Assembly (NCBI GenBank): GCA_013205155.1
Contig: JABMMT010000302.1
Coordinates: forward strand, 1-7,007
Source of the DNA: Betaproteobacteria bacterium
Lineage (GTDB): Bacteria > Pseudomonadota > Gammaproteobacteria > Burkholderiales > Burkholderiaceae
DNA length: 7,007 nucleotides
Direction of reading: 5' to 3'
Below, piece by piece: positions 1 to 5,588 of the stretch (the first letter of the stretch is position 1; every line of letters starts with the position of its first letter). The notes below the pieces were generated by a model. It worked only from the letters and a program-made list of their open reading frames with translations, made no database searches and was not told the DNA's origin. A program made the translations under genes and the position numbers.

Positions 1-750
1 AAAGGCAGTTCCATCACCACCAAGCCCTTGTGGGCCAATACCAAGCTGATTCACCGCAGCACTCAGCTCTTTCTCAAGCTTGGCGCCTTCTTCATCACTG
101 CATATACTACCGAGCTCACGGGTAGCTGCGCGCTTTGCCATAGCAACACATTGATCAGACGTACCGCCAATACCAACACCAACAATTGTTGGTGGACAAG
201 TCTTACCACCAGCAGACACAACACTCTCAATTACAAAGGCTTTGATACCATTAATACCATCTGCTGGAATAGCCATTTTCAAAAAGGAATTATTTTCTGA
301 GCCACTACCTTTGGGTACCATTTCAATTTCTACAGACTCTGCATTACCAAAAAAATCAATATGAATCGCTGGCATATCAATTCCGCAAGAGGTGTGATTA
401 TTTTTTCGGGTAATAGGATGAACAACAGAAGATCTCAGAGGGTACTCTTGAGTAGCACGCTCACAACCTTTACGAATGGCAGCCTTTAACGCCATTCCAT
501 CAAATTGCACATTTCCACCGATCTTGACGTTATATATCGGTAAACCCGTGTCTTGGCAAAGGAGATTATCCTCACGCTCTGCCACCGAAATATTCGTAAT
601 CATGGTTTTTAAAACCACTTGAGCACGAGCATCTGTCTCAGATTTATCCAGCCTATTGATACCAGCCTTGATATCATCAGGCAGCACCTTGAGAGCACGA
701 ATGTAGAGCTCTTTACAGGCCTCTTCCACTAAATTCATTTGTAATTGCAT
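1..750 (-). CDS. Class I fumarate hydratase-type hydro-lyase, alpha subunit (3' end missing)
   Basis: This is the alpha part of an oxygen-sensitive [4Fe-4S] hydro-lyase that hydrates fumarate to L-malate; relatives act on mesaconate or L-tartrate. 250 codons are visible from the ATG at 750 and the frame runs off the left edge. Alpha subunits of the two-subunit type are usually about 280-300 residues, so a short C-terminus is missing. Two of the three cluster cysteines can be placed by comparison with E. coli FumA: C65 in CQDTG and C185 in GGKTCPPT. The third (FumA C318) would lie just beyond the edge. KGSGSENNS (147-155) and the VGIGGTSDQC stretch (192-201) also fit the family. The N-terminus matches the two-subunit layout better than the roughly 500-residue single-chain fumarase, so a beta gene is expected to the left. 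The start is supported by AGG five bases upstream and by the 10-nt gap after the preceding anchor gene, which implies co-transcription. The family is secure; the substrate is inferred from the SDH-like neighbours. Confidence 0.9.
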   Translation of the reverse strand, partial: MQLQMNLVEEACKELYIRALKVLPDDIKAGINRLDKSETDARAQVVLKTMITNISVAEREDNLLCQDTGLPIYNVKIGGNVQFDGMALKAAIRKGCERATQEYPLRSSVVHPITRKNNHTSCGIDMPAIHIDFFGNAESVEIEMVPKGSGSENNSFLKMAIPADGINGIKAFVIESVVSAGGKTCPPTIVGVGIGGTSDQCVAMAKRAATRELGSICSDEEGAKLEKELSAAVNQLGIGPQGLGGDGTAF

Positions 751-760
751 ATCTACCTAA

Positions 761-1120
761 TCAATTAGCAAAATATAAAAATAAGAGCCCGCAAACGATA
801 GCGAACAAAATAGAGATCTGTATCCAACCCTTACGCAGGCCATTCCATGGTCCAAACTCAATGATTAATAATCGTACGCCACCAGCTAAATGAACGGCCA
901 GCAAAACTACTAAAGCCCACTCTCCAAATTTAAATACCCAGAAATCCGTTAACTTCAAAGAGGCTTCAAATCCTTCGGCTCCCCGCAAGGATTGAGACAA
1001 CATTAGAAAATGTAAAGGGATAAAACATGCCAGTAACAAGCCAGAAAAACGATGGCAAGCATAGGCAAAATAAGGCAAATGGCTTTTTGCACGATAATCT
1101 AAGGTTGGTCTAGAGCTCAT
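761..1120 (-). CDS. SdhC/SdhD-like cytochrome b membrane anchor (distal anchor)
   Basis: This 119-residue integral membrane protein probably helps anchor a succinate dehydrogenase/fumarate reductase to the inner membrane and binds heme b and quinone. Three hydrophobic segments lie at about residues 24-45, 64-87 and 99-118. The CHRFSG motif (22-27) corresponds to the HRxSG of SdhC, whose Arg lies near the quinone site. H77 in VHLAGGVR sits where E. coli SdhC has its heme ligand His84. H37 in helix 1 is a further candidate ligand. The Ser three residues before the motif His in E. coli SdhC (S27) is Tyr20 here. I chose the ATG at 1120 because it makes an ATGA overlap with the upstream anchor gene and removes a non-conserved 24-residue extension that would lie inside that gene. 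Which of the two anchors is C and which is D cannot be decided from sequence alone. Confidence 0.85.
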   Translation of the reverse strand: MSSRPTLDYRAKSHLPYFAYACHRFSGLLLACFIPLHFLMLSQSLRGAEGFEASLKLTDFWVFKFGEWALVVLLAVHLAGGVRLLIIEFGPWNGLRKGWIQISILFAIVCGLLFLYFAN

Positions 1121-1467
1121 AAAGCACCCCCGGTATACACGCCAATGACTGCAGTCGTACCAATTACCAAAATCAATAATGCTAATAACCAAGAAATGGG
1201 TTTAGTCATTCCAACTTGAGGTATGGTCTCTTGCAAAATATTAGCTACCCCAATCGGTGCATGCACAAAACAAGCCAAAACAAATATTTCATAAAAGATT
1301 GCAAACCCTAAATTACCTTGTGTGCGACCCAGTATTTCTTGCGCCGTGAGACCACCACGGATTGCATAAAAAATCATGACTAAGTGAATTGCTACACATA
1401 CTCCAAGAACCATGGCGCTAATTCTTTGTGCATACCAGAGTTTTGCCTGAAGTACTGCCTGGCTCAC
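1117..1467 (-). CDS. SdhC/FrdC-like membrane anchor (proximal anchor)
   Basis: This 116-residue protein has three predicted membrane helices (about 17-36, 54-76 and 91-111) and is encoded between the iron-sulfur subunit and the other anchor. It is probably a second hydrophobic subunit of the same SDH/FRD-type complex. It has a degenerate version of the SdhC signature, AQRISAM (13-19), with Gln in place of the motif His. Histidines lie in helix 1 (H28) and helix 2 (H69, in FVHAPIGVAN) and are candidate heme b ligands. The start is GTG, overlapping the TGA of the iron-sulfur gene as GTGA. The next Met, at residue 19, would cut into the conserved QRIS region, so the GTG is preferred. Its stop overlaps the next ATG by 4 bp. 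The exact family name (FrdC, SdhC or SdhD) is uncertain because these anchors diverge quickly; position and topology carry most of the weight. Confidence 0.8.
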   Translation of the reverse strand: MSQAVLQAKLWYAQRISAMVLGVCVAIHLVMIFYAIRGGLTAQEILGRTQGNLGFAIFYEIFVLACFVHAPIGVANILQETIPQVGMTKPISWLLALLILVIGTTAVIGVYTGGAL

Positions 1468-2195
1468 AACTTACCCCACTTACTACCGCGAACCGCAGCC
1501 CTAGCAACTAACTTCTTTAGGCCAGAAATACTGGCAGTTGGTGAAAGAGCATTTGGACAGCGCTCTGTGCAAGAGCCGTGTGAATGACAGGCATGACAAC
1601 CTTCATCACCCGCTACCGCACGAAGGCGATCAAGTTGCTGCACATCTCTAACATCGTTTGTTAATGTCCATGCACGATTCAAAGCTGCAGGCCCTAAGTA
1701 ATTTGGTCTAGATTTCACCACCTCACATGAAGCGTAGCAAACACCACAACCAATACACTCAATACCCGCATTAGCTAATTGACGCTCTTCAGACTGTGGC
1801 TCTACTTTTGCAAAATCATCATGACGGGTTTGGTTACCCTTGAAGAAACCAACAGCGCCTTTCCACTTATTAAAGAACTCGCGCATATCGGTAGCAAGAT
1901 CTTTAATTACCGGTAAATTATTTAATGGAGCAATCTCTAAAGAATCCCCCTCCACAATTTTGGATACGTGAGTGCGGCAAGTCCAACGAGCTACTCCATT
2001 GACTGTCATAGCACATGACCCACACATTCCGACACGACAGGCAAAGCGATAGCTTAATGTGGGATCAATCTTGCGCTGAATATAGGTAACCACATCCAAG
2101 ACGGTTTGGTTTGGGTTACGTGGCACAAGGTACTCAACAAATTCACCCTGCTCGGCGCCACGCCAGACTTTAACTTTGAGATCGGTATTAGACAT
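1464..2195 (-). CDS. sdhB: Succinate dehydrogenase/fumarate reductase iron-sulfur subunit
   Basis: This 243-residue electron-transfer subunit wires the flavoprotein to membrane quinone through three Fe-S clusters. All ligands expected from E. coli SdhB are visible. The N-terminal ferredoxin domain has C53, C58, C61 and C73 for [2Fe-2S]. In the C-terminal domain C147, C150, C153 and C213 fit [4Fe-4S], and C157, C203 and C209 fit [3Fe-4S]; CHSHGSCTERCP (203-214) is the diagnostic block. C200 is an additional, non-ligand cysteine. The residue after C157 is Glu, where SdhB and FrdB normally have Pro. The ATG at 2195 gives the usual family length. The frame is open for 40 more codons, but that extension is hydrophobic/basic, unlike the family, and crosses the divergent promoter region. 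No Shine-Dalgarno precedes the start; a TATAAT ends six bases upstream, so the mRNA may be leaderless. The gene is first in the operon and no flavoprotein gene is adjacent. Assignment to SdhB rather than FrdB is by convention. Confidence 0.93.
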   Translation of the reverse strand: MSNTDLKVKVWRGAEQGEFVEYLVPRNPNQTVLDVVTYIQRKIDPTLSYRFACRVGMCGSCAMTVNGVARWTCRTHVSKIVEGDSLEIAPLNNLPVIKDLATDMREFFNKWKGAVGFFKGNQTRHDDFAKVEPQSEERQLANAGIECIGCGVCYASCEVVKSRPNYLGPAALNRAWTLTNDVRDVQQLDRLRAVAGDEGCHACHSHGSCTERCPNALSPTASISGLKKLVARAAVRGSKWGKL

Positions 2196-2201
2196 GAGGT
2201 C

Positions 2202-2207
2202 ATTATA
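2202..2207 (-). promoter_or_regulatory. Consensus -10 box for the SDH-like operon
   Basis: The minus strand reads TATAAT here, ending six bases before the ATG at 2195, which would place the start point at or within a couple of bases of the start codon. At 16-18 nt spacing only poor -35 sequences such as TTTATT occur. A perfect -10 with no -35 is typical of an activator-dependent promoter. A TATATT on the same strand (2238-2233) is an alternative that would give a leader of about 30 nt. Confidence 0.4.
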
Positions 2208-2211
2208 TCTG

Positions 2212-2240
2212 TAGACAGTAAAAAATAAATCGAATATAAT
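2212..2240 (+). promoter_or_regulatory. Sigma70-type promoter for the LysR gene
   Basis: TAGACA at 2212-2217 (5 of 6 to TTGACA) is followed by a 17-nt spacer and a perfect TATAAT at 2235-2240. The start point would be near 2247, giving a leader of about 31 nt. Its -35 lies inside the CTGT-AG-ACAG dyad, so a protein bound there would block this promoter. Confidence 0.55.
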
Positions 2241-2277
2241 TTTCTTTGAGATAAACTTATTCTTTATTATTAAACCT

Positions 2278-3153
2278 ATGTCCAGCATTAAGCTCCTGAA
2301 AAACTTTCTCGCCATTACTCGTCATAAAAGCGTTGCAGCAGCCGCCAGAGAGATTGGACTGACTGCTGCGGCAGCTGGCCAACAGCTCCAGCAACTAGAG
2401 CATGAAATCGGTGTTGAGCTATTTGATAGAACAAAACGCTCCTTAACCCTCAATAGCAATGGACGAGCAGTAATCGAGCCAATTCAAGAAATCATCTCTA
2501 AATATGAAGCTCTTGGATCTAATCTGAAAACTGATCTCAGTGGAACTATTGTTTTAGGTGCTCTAGTGTCGACTCTGATGGGGACTTTTGGTAAAACCCT
2601 TAACGAGCTCAAACAAAACTACCCAGAACTTGAAATCAAACTTATTGCAGGTCTTTCAAGTAGCTTTCTAGATCAGGTGATAGAAGGTAGTCTAGATGCT
2701 GCCATTGTGACTGAATCACCCTATGCATTACCTCAAAACGTACAGTGGACTGAGCTCTATAAAGAACCGATGATCTTGATTGCCCCAAGCTCATTAAAAT
2801 TGTCTGAGCGCCTAATCAATGAATTGCCATTCATTCGATTTGAGAGAAATACCTGGACTGGTCATCTAGTTGAGCAAACTATCAGAGTCAATAAGCTCAA
2901 AATTCAGGACGTCATGGAGTTGAACTCAGTAGAGGCGATTATAGAATTGGTACGACAAGGTCTTGGTTATTCGATCATTCCACAACTTGCCAATATTTCA
3001 TGGTCAAGCGATCGCCAACTCAAGATTCAAAAACTACCAGGCAAAACAGTCTATCGAAAGGTTGGTCTATTAGAGCGCAAGAAACATAGTCGGCACAATA
3101 TTACAGGGGCTATCAAAGGTCATTTTTTATCAAACATATTAAAGACATCTTAA
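2278..3153 (+). CDS. LysR-type transcriptional regulator
   Basis: This 291-residue protein has the length and layout of the LysR family: an N-terminal winged helix-turn-helix (about 3-60) and a C-terminal periplasmic-binding-protein-like effector domain (about 88-290). HKSVAAAAREIGLT begins the HTH, and QQLEHEIGVELFDRTKR (38-54) is the family's linker/wing block. GTIVLGALVSTL (89-100) starts the effector domain, and QGLGYSIIPQL is the usual late motif. The recognition-helix region is Ala-rich and has Gly-Gln where many members have Ser-Arg. The ATG at 2278 gives a standard N-terminus, although no Shine-Dalgarno is present. It is divergent from the SDH/fumarase operon and convergent with the receptor gene. 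Its targets probably include the divergent operon and its own promoter, and the effector is likely an organic acid. Both target and effector are inference from position. Confidence 0.93.
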   Translation: MSSIKLLKNFLAITRHKSVAAAAREIGLTAAAAGQQLQQLEHEIGVELFDRTKRSLTLNSNGRAVIEPIQEIISKYEALGSNLKTDLSGTIVLGALVSTLMGTFGKTLNELKQNYPELEIKLIAGLSSSFLDQVIEGSLDAAIVTESPYALPQNVQWTELYKEPMILIAPSSLKLSERLINELPFIRFERNTWTGHLVEQTIRVNKLKIQDVMELNSVEAIIELVRQGLGYSIIPQLANISWSSDRQLKIQKLPGKTVYRKVGLLERKKHSRHNITGAIKGHFLSNILKTS

Positions 3154-3162
3154 AAAGCCAAT

Positions 3163-3191
3163 AAAAAAGCCTGGACGAACCAGACTTTTTT
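3163..3191. terminator. Bidirectional rho-independent terminator
   Basis: Six A residues and G (3163-3169) plus CTGG (3171-3174) pair with CCAG (3180-3183) plus C and six T residues (3185-3191). The loop is ACGAA and there is one C/A mismatch (3170/3184). The A tract on one side and T tract on the other give a U-tailed hairpin on both strands. It starts 9 nt after the LysR stop codon and lies 19 nt after the stop of the convergent receptor gene, so it can serve both. Confidence 0.8.
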
Positions 3192-3210
3192 ACAAGATAT
3201 ATTGCAAACT

Positions 3211-4194
3211 TTATTTCTTTAGATTAAGTTCAGTCCCTAGCTTGCTATAGAGATCAAATTGCTCCTTAGCAAATGTTTCTGTATCTGCAGGTGATCGAAT
3301 TGCAGGGATAGCCCCAACAGTATCGTTACCATTTAACCAGGCAGTATTTTTAGCAACTTCTTTTAGTACAGCCTGCCATTTCTCCACAACCTCTGAGGGT
3401 AAACCTGGTGGGCCATAAAGACCGCTCCATCCCATGACTTTTTCTAGATTAGGAATTCCCTCCTCTTTGGCAGTAGGTATATTGGGAAAATCTTTCAGAC
3501 GCGCAGGCGTGGAAGTTACCAGCGCACGCATCGCATTACCCTTTATCTGCCCAACGAGCGTTGTTAAGTTATTACATAAGAAGTCTACCTCTCCACCAAG
3601 TAAGGCAGTAGTAGCCTGACCACCACCTTTATAAGGAATCATTGTGGCAGCCGCTGATTTTAATCCAACATCACGCAAAATTACTTCAACCGCTAAATGC
3701 TGTGTAGTGCCAGCGCCTGCACTTGCATAATTTAATTTTCCGGGATTTGCCTTAATTGCAGCAATGAGATCCTTCATATTCTTATAAGGCGCATCAGGCT
3801 TTACTACACAAACAACTGGATTAAAATCAAGCAAGGAGATGAATGTAAATTCGTTCCATTTATAAGGTGTAGTGCTATCGAGGGCGGGGGTGATTGCTTG
3901 CGAACCGCCTCGAGAAATTAATAAGGTATAGCCATCTGGAGGTGAAGTGCGAACTTTTTGAGAACCGATCGTGCCAGATGCTCCTGCAATATTTTGCACA
4001 ATCACATTTTGACCCATCAGCTTAGTAGCCATAGGGGCCAAATTTCTACCAGAGAAATCGCTATCACCGCCAATCCCATAAGGAGCGATAAAAGTAATTG
4101 TTTTATTAGGATAATTTTGGGCTAAAACAATATTTGTTACTAGCCCCATAAAAACTAATGCTGTAAAAGCGGTACTTTTGACAAACTTAAGCAT
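3211..4194 (-). CDS. Bug/TctC-family periplasmic substrate-binding protein
   Basis: This 327-residue protein is an extracytoplasmic solute receptor of the tripartite tricarboxylate transporter type. Bug proteins of Burkholderiales bind carboxylates and other small acids or amides in the periplasm. A signal peptide is clear: Lys at 3 and 6, a hydrophobic core at about 8-23, and likely cleavage after VLA at residue 25. The mature part starts with the family block YPNKTITFIAPYGIGGDSD (28-46), followed by GRNLAP, GASGTIG (71-77) and PPDGYTLL (85-92). Later blocks include ASAGAGTTQHLA, PYKGGGQA and GWSGLYGPPGLP. The length is normal. The start at 4194 has GGGAGG four bases upstream. No TctA/TctB permease gene is in the window, which is common because Burkholderiales carry many orphan receptors. 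It lies 76 nt downstream of the dioxygenase gene with no strong terminator between, so co-transcription is likely. It may also have its own promoter. The ligand is unknown. Confidence 0.93.
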   Translation of the reverse strand: MLKFVKSTAFTALVFMGLVTNIVLAQNYPNKTITFIAPYGIGGDSDFSGRNLAPMATKLMGQNVIVQNIAGASGTIGSQKVRTSPPDGYTLLISRGGSQAITPALDSTTPYKWNEFTFISLLDFNPVVCVVKPDAPYKNMKDLIAAIKANPGKLNYASAGAGTTQHLAVEVILRDVGLKSAAATMIPYKGGGQATTALLGGEVDFLCNNLTTLVGQIKGNAMRALVTSTPARLKDFPNIPTAKEEGIPNLEKVMGWSGLYGPPGLPSEVVEKWQAVLKEVAKNTAWLNGNDTVGAIPAIRSPADTETFAKEQFDLYSKLGTELNLKK

Positions 4195-4270
4195 ACAACC
4201 TCCCGTGAGATAGTTTAATTCGTTTACTTATTACTCAAACTAAAGCATTTTTAAAAAAACATTTTGATAA
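4195..4270 (-). promoter_or_regulatory. Gap between dioxygenase and receptor genes, with a candidate LysR-type site
   Basis: This 76-nt AT-rich spacer contains GTTT-N11-AAAC (4222-4240), which has the T-N11-A form of LysR-type binding sites. On the minus strand TTGAGT (4238-4233) could act as a -35, with only weak -10 matches downstream (TAAACT or AACTAT). No GC-rich hairpin is present, so read-through from the dioxygenase gene is likely. Any internal promoter is tentative. Confidence 0.3.
4199..4204 (-). promoter_or_regulatory. Shine-Dalgarno of the Bug receptor gene
   Basis: The minus strand reads GGGAGG, four bases before the ATG at 4194. It is the strongest ribosome-binding site in the window and suggests the receptor is made in larger amounts than its neighbours. 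Confidence 0.6.
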
Positions 4271-5344
4271 CTAAACATTTAATTCAACTGAATATTTTGT
4301 GCCTGGCACGATAATGCCCCCTCGATCCCCTGGAATTACCCCGCCCCAACGGGACTCAAAATAATTTGGTAGCGGTCTTGCAGACGGAGGTGCAACCCAG
4401 AGTCGAAGCAAATGACGTTGTAGCTCAGGATCGGGCCAATTTTCAAAATCATTCCTAGAGTGCAGAATTTGGTGGTTATGCAGTAACTGAATATCACCCG
4501 GTTCAAAAGCCATCTGAAGGGCTAAGCCTGGCTCTTGCAAAATAGCATCGATTTCATCCATTACTTCAATTTGCTGCTGACTTAGTCTTGGAGCATGTGG
4601 AAATCGCTCTTGTGCATCCTCTATATAGCGACGCAAATATACGCAGGATAGGTATCCTTGATACCAATTAAAGATGGGAATCTCAAACCAGGGATCGAGC
4701 CCTTCTGGAACTTCTCCTCGACGATCTGTTGGGTATGGTGTAAACATCGCAGAGATCAAGTCGGGGCGACGTTCTATCATTTTGTTATAGAGCATCATAG
4801 AGCTAGCAATAAAAGATTCGCCGCCCTCTTTAGCTTTCTTCAAACACAGTAGGCCAACAATATCTGCCGAATCTGTATGGTAATCAAGCTTCTTATTGGT
4901 TTGATAAAAACGTGCTCCAGCTTCTACTTTCGCGCCTTGATCACGCACGTGTCCAAGCAAGTGACCTTTTCCATTACTACTCCGTAGCGAACCCATATGA
5001 CGCCCAAGCCCCATATAAATAGCTGCAATCTTTTCCATTGGCCAGTTTTCAATTGGCAGTCCTCGGAGCATTACAAAACCGCGTCCCAATAGGAGTTCAT
5101 TCAAGATTTCGCCAATAAAAGAAGGAAGCTTTGTGAGAGGAAATAACTCTGGTGTAATATTTTCAAGCGGAATTCCTAAACTTAGAAAATGATCAGCCGC
5201 CGCTTCAAGCTCTGTGATTTGCTCTGAGCTCCACCGCACAATCCACTTGGGATCATCTTGAATTTGACTGCCGATCCATGCGCAGGATCCCTCAACAGAA
5301 AAAGGAATGTCACTTACTGGAGTAAAGGGGCTGATTGAGTTCAT
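4271..5344 (-). CDS. TauD/TfdA-family Fe(II)/2-oxoglutarate-dependent dioxygenase
   Basis: This 357-residue cytoplasmic oxygenase is expected to use O2 and 2-oxoglutarate to hydroxylate a substrate, giving succinate and CO2. The metal triad is visible: HTD at 156-158 (YHTDSAD) and the distal H295 in NHQILHSR. R310 and R314 in RHLLRLWV correspond to the TauD arginines R266 and R270 that bind 2-oxoglutarate. GRGFVMLRGLP (87-97) is the usual early strand block of the superfamily. It is longer than TauD (about 280 residues), mainly at the N-terminus and in the segment at 185-280. The ATG at 5344 is chosen because AGAGGA precedes it by six bases; a 12-codon in-frame extension lacks such a site. 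It is divergent from a ThDP enzyme and upstream of the Bug receptor gene, which suggests a catabolic role on a small organic acid. The substrate cannot be named. TauD-like sulfonate chemistry is not indicated, because no sulfonate transporter or sulfoacetaldehyde acetyltransferase-like gene is present. Confidence 0.9.
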   Translation of the reverse strand: MNSISPFTPVSDIPFSVEGSCAWIGSQIQDDPKWIVRWSSEQITELEAAADHFLSLGIPLENITPELFPLTKLPSFIGEILNELLLGRGFVMLRGLPIENWPMEKIAAIYMGLGRHMGSLRSSNGKGHLLGHVRDQGAKVEAGARFYQTNKKLDYHTDSADIVGLLCLKKAKEGGESFIASSMMLYNKMIERRPDLISAMFTPYPTDRRGEVPEGLDPWFEIPIFNWYQGYLSCVYLRRYIEDAQERFPHAPRLSQQQIEVMDEIDAILQEPGLALQMAFEPGDIQLLHNHQILHSRNDFENWPDPELQRHLLRLWVAPPSARPLPNYFESRWGGVIPGDRGGIIVPGTKYSVELNV

Positions 5345-5350
5345 ATTAAT

Positions 5351-5356
5351 TCCTCT
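5351..5356 (-). promoter_or_regulatory. Shine-Dalgarno deciding the dioxygenase start
   Basis: The minus strand reads AGAGGA, six bases before the ATG at 5344. This supports that Met over the in-frame ATG at 5380. Confidence 0.6.
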
Positions 5357-5398
5357 ATTCACCCTTAGATTGATCTGCAAAGAAACTAAACATAAATG

Positions 5399-5427
5399 AC
5401 TCTACCCTAAAAAAATGAGGTTCTCAA
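5399..5427 (-). promoter_or_regulatory. Candidate sigma70 promoter of the dioxygenase-receptor unit
   Basis: On the minus strand TTGAGA (5427-5422, 5 of 6 to consensus) is followed by a 17-nt spacer and TAGAGT (5404-5399, 4 of 6). The start point would be near 5392, giving a leader of about 48 nt that contains the ribosome-binding site at 5351-5356. Confidence 0.4.
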
Positions 5428-5487
5428 GCCATTAAAATAGTAATATCAATTTGTCAGCGCTTTTAATCCCTCCTCTAACCATGCTAG

Positions 5488-5522
5488 TGAGCTGATTAAG
5501 GGTTATTACTAATTTCAGCTCA
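5488..5522. repeat. 8-bp inverted repeat in the divergent intergenic region
   Basis: TGAGCTGA (5488-5495) and TCAGCTCA (5515-5522) are perfect inverted copies separated by 19 bp. No U-tract follows on either strand, so a terminator is unlikely; an operator for a dimeric or tetrameric regulator is possible. Confidence 0.5.
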
Positions 5523-5588
5523 AGCAAGCCTCTCTTTTGAGTGCACTTATGGCGCAAGGTGAACCACATCGTATTTATTAAAACTTTT

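Larger units (their letters stand above)
2196..2277. promoter_or_regulatory. Divergent promoter region between iron-sulfur subunit and LysR genes
   Basis: This 82-bp AT-rich gap must hold the control signals of both flanking transcription units. It contains a rightward promoter candidate, a leftward consensus -10 box without a good -35, and a short dyad CTGT-AG-ACAG at 2209-2218 overlapping both. A second small dyad, ATAA-AC-TTAT, lies at 2251-2260. Neither start codon has a recognisable Shine-Dalgarno. LysR-type regulators often sit divergent to a target operon and bind such gaps, so regulation of the SDH-like operon by the adjacent LysR gene is a reasonable inference, not shown by the sequence. 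Confidence 0.6.

Noticed and set aside
28..300. A 90-codon open frame on the plus strand
   Set aside because: It is antisense to the fumarase alpha gene, which carries the recognisable motifs; composition is not protein-like.
1121..1192. A 24-codon extension of the distal anchor
   Set aside because: It lies within the proximal anchor gene; the ATGA overlap at 1117-1120 and the family length favour the shorter protein.
2196..2315. A 40-codon N-terminal extension of the iron-sulfur subunit
   Set aside because: It is in frame but crosses the promoter region and the first codons of the divergent LysR gene, lacks a ribosome-binding site and has no counterpart in SdhB/FrdB.
4241..4270. Terminator between dioxygenase and receptor genes
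   Set aside because: There are A and T tracts but no GC-containing stem to make a hairpin.
5540..5547. Palindrome AGTGCACT as a separate operator
   Set aside because: An 8-bp palindrome alone is expected by chance at this scale and does not extend further.
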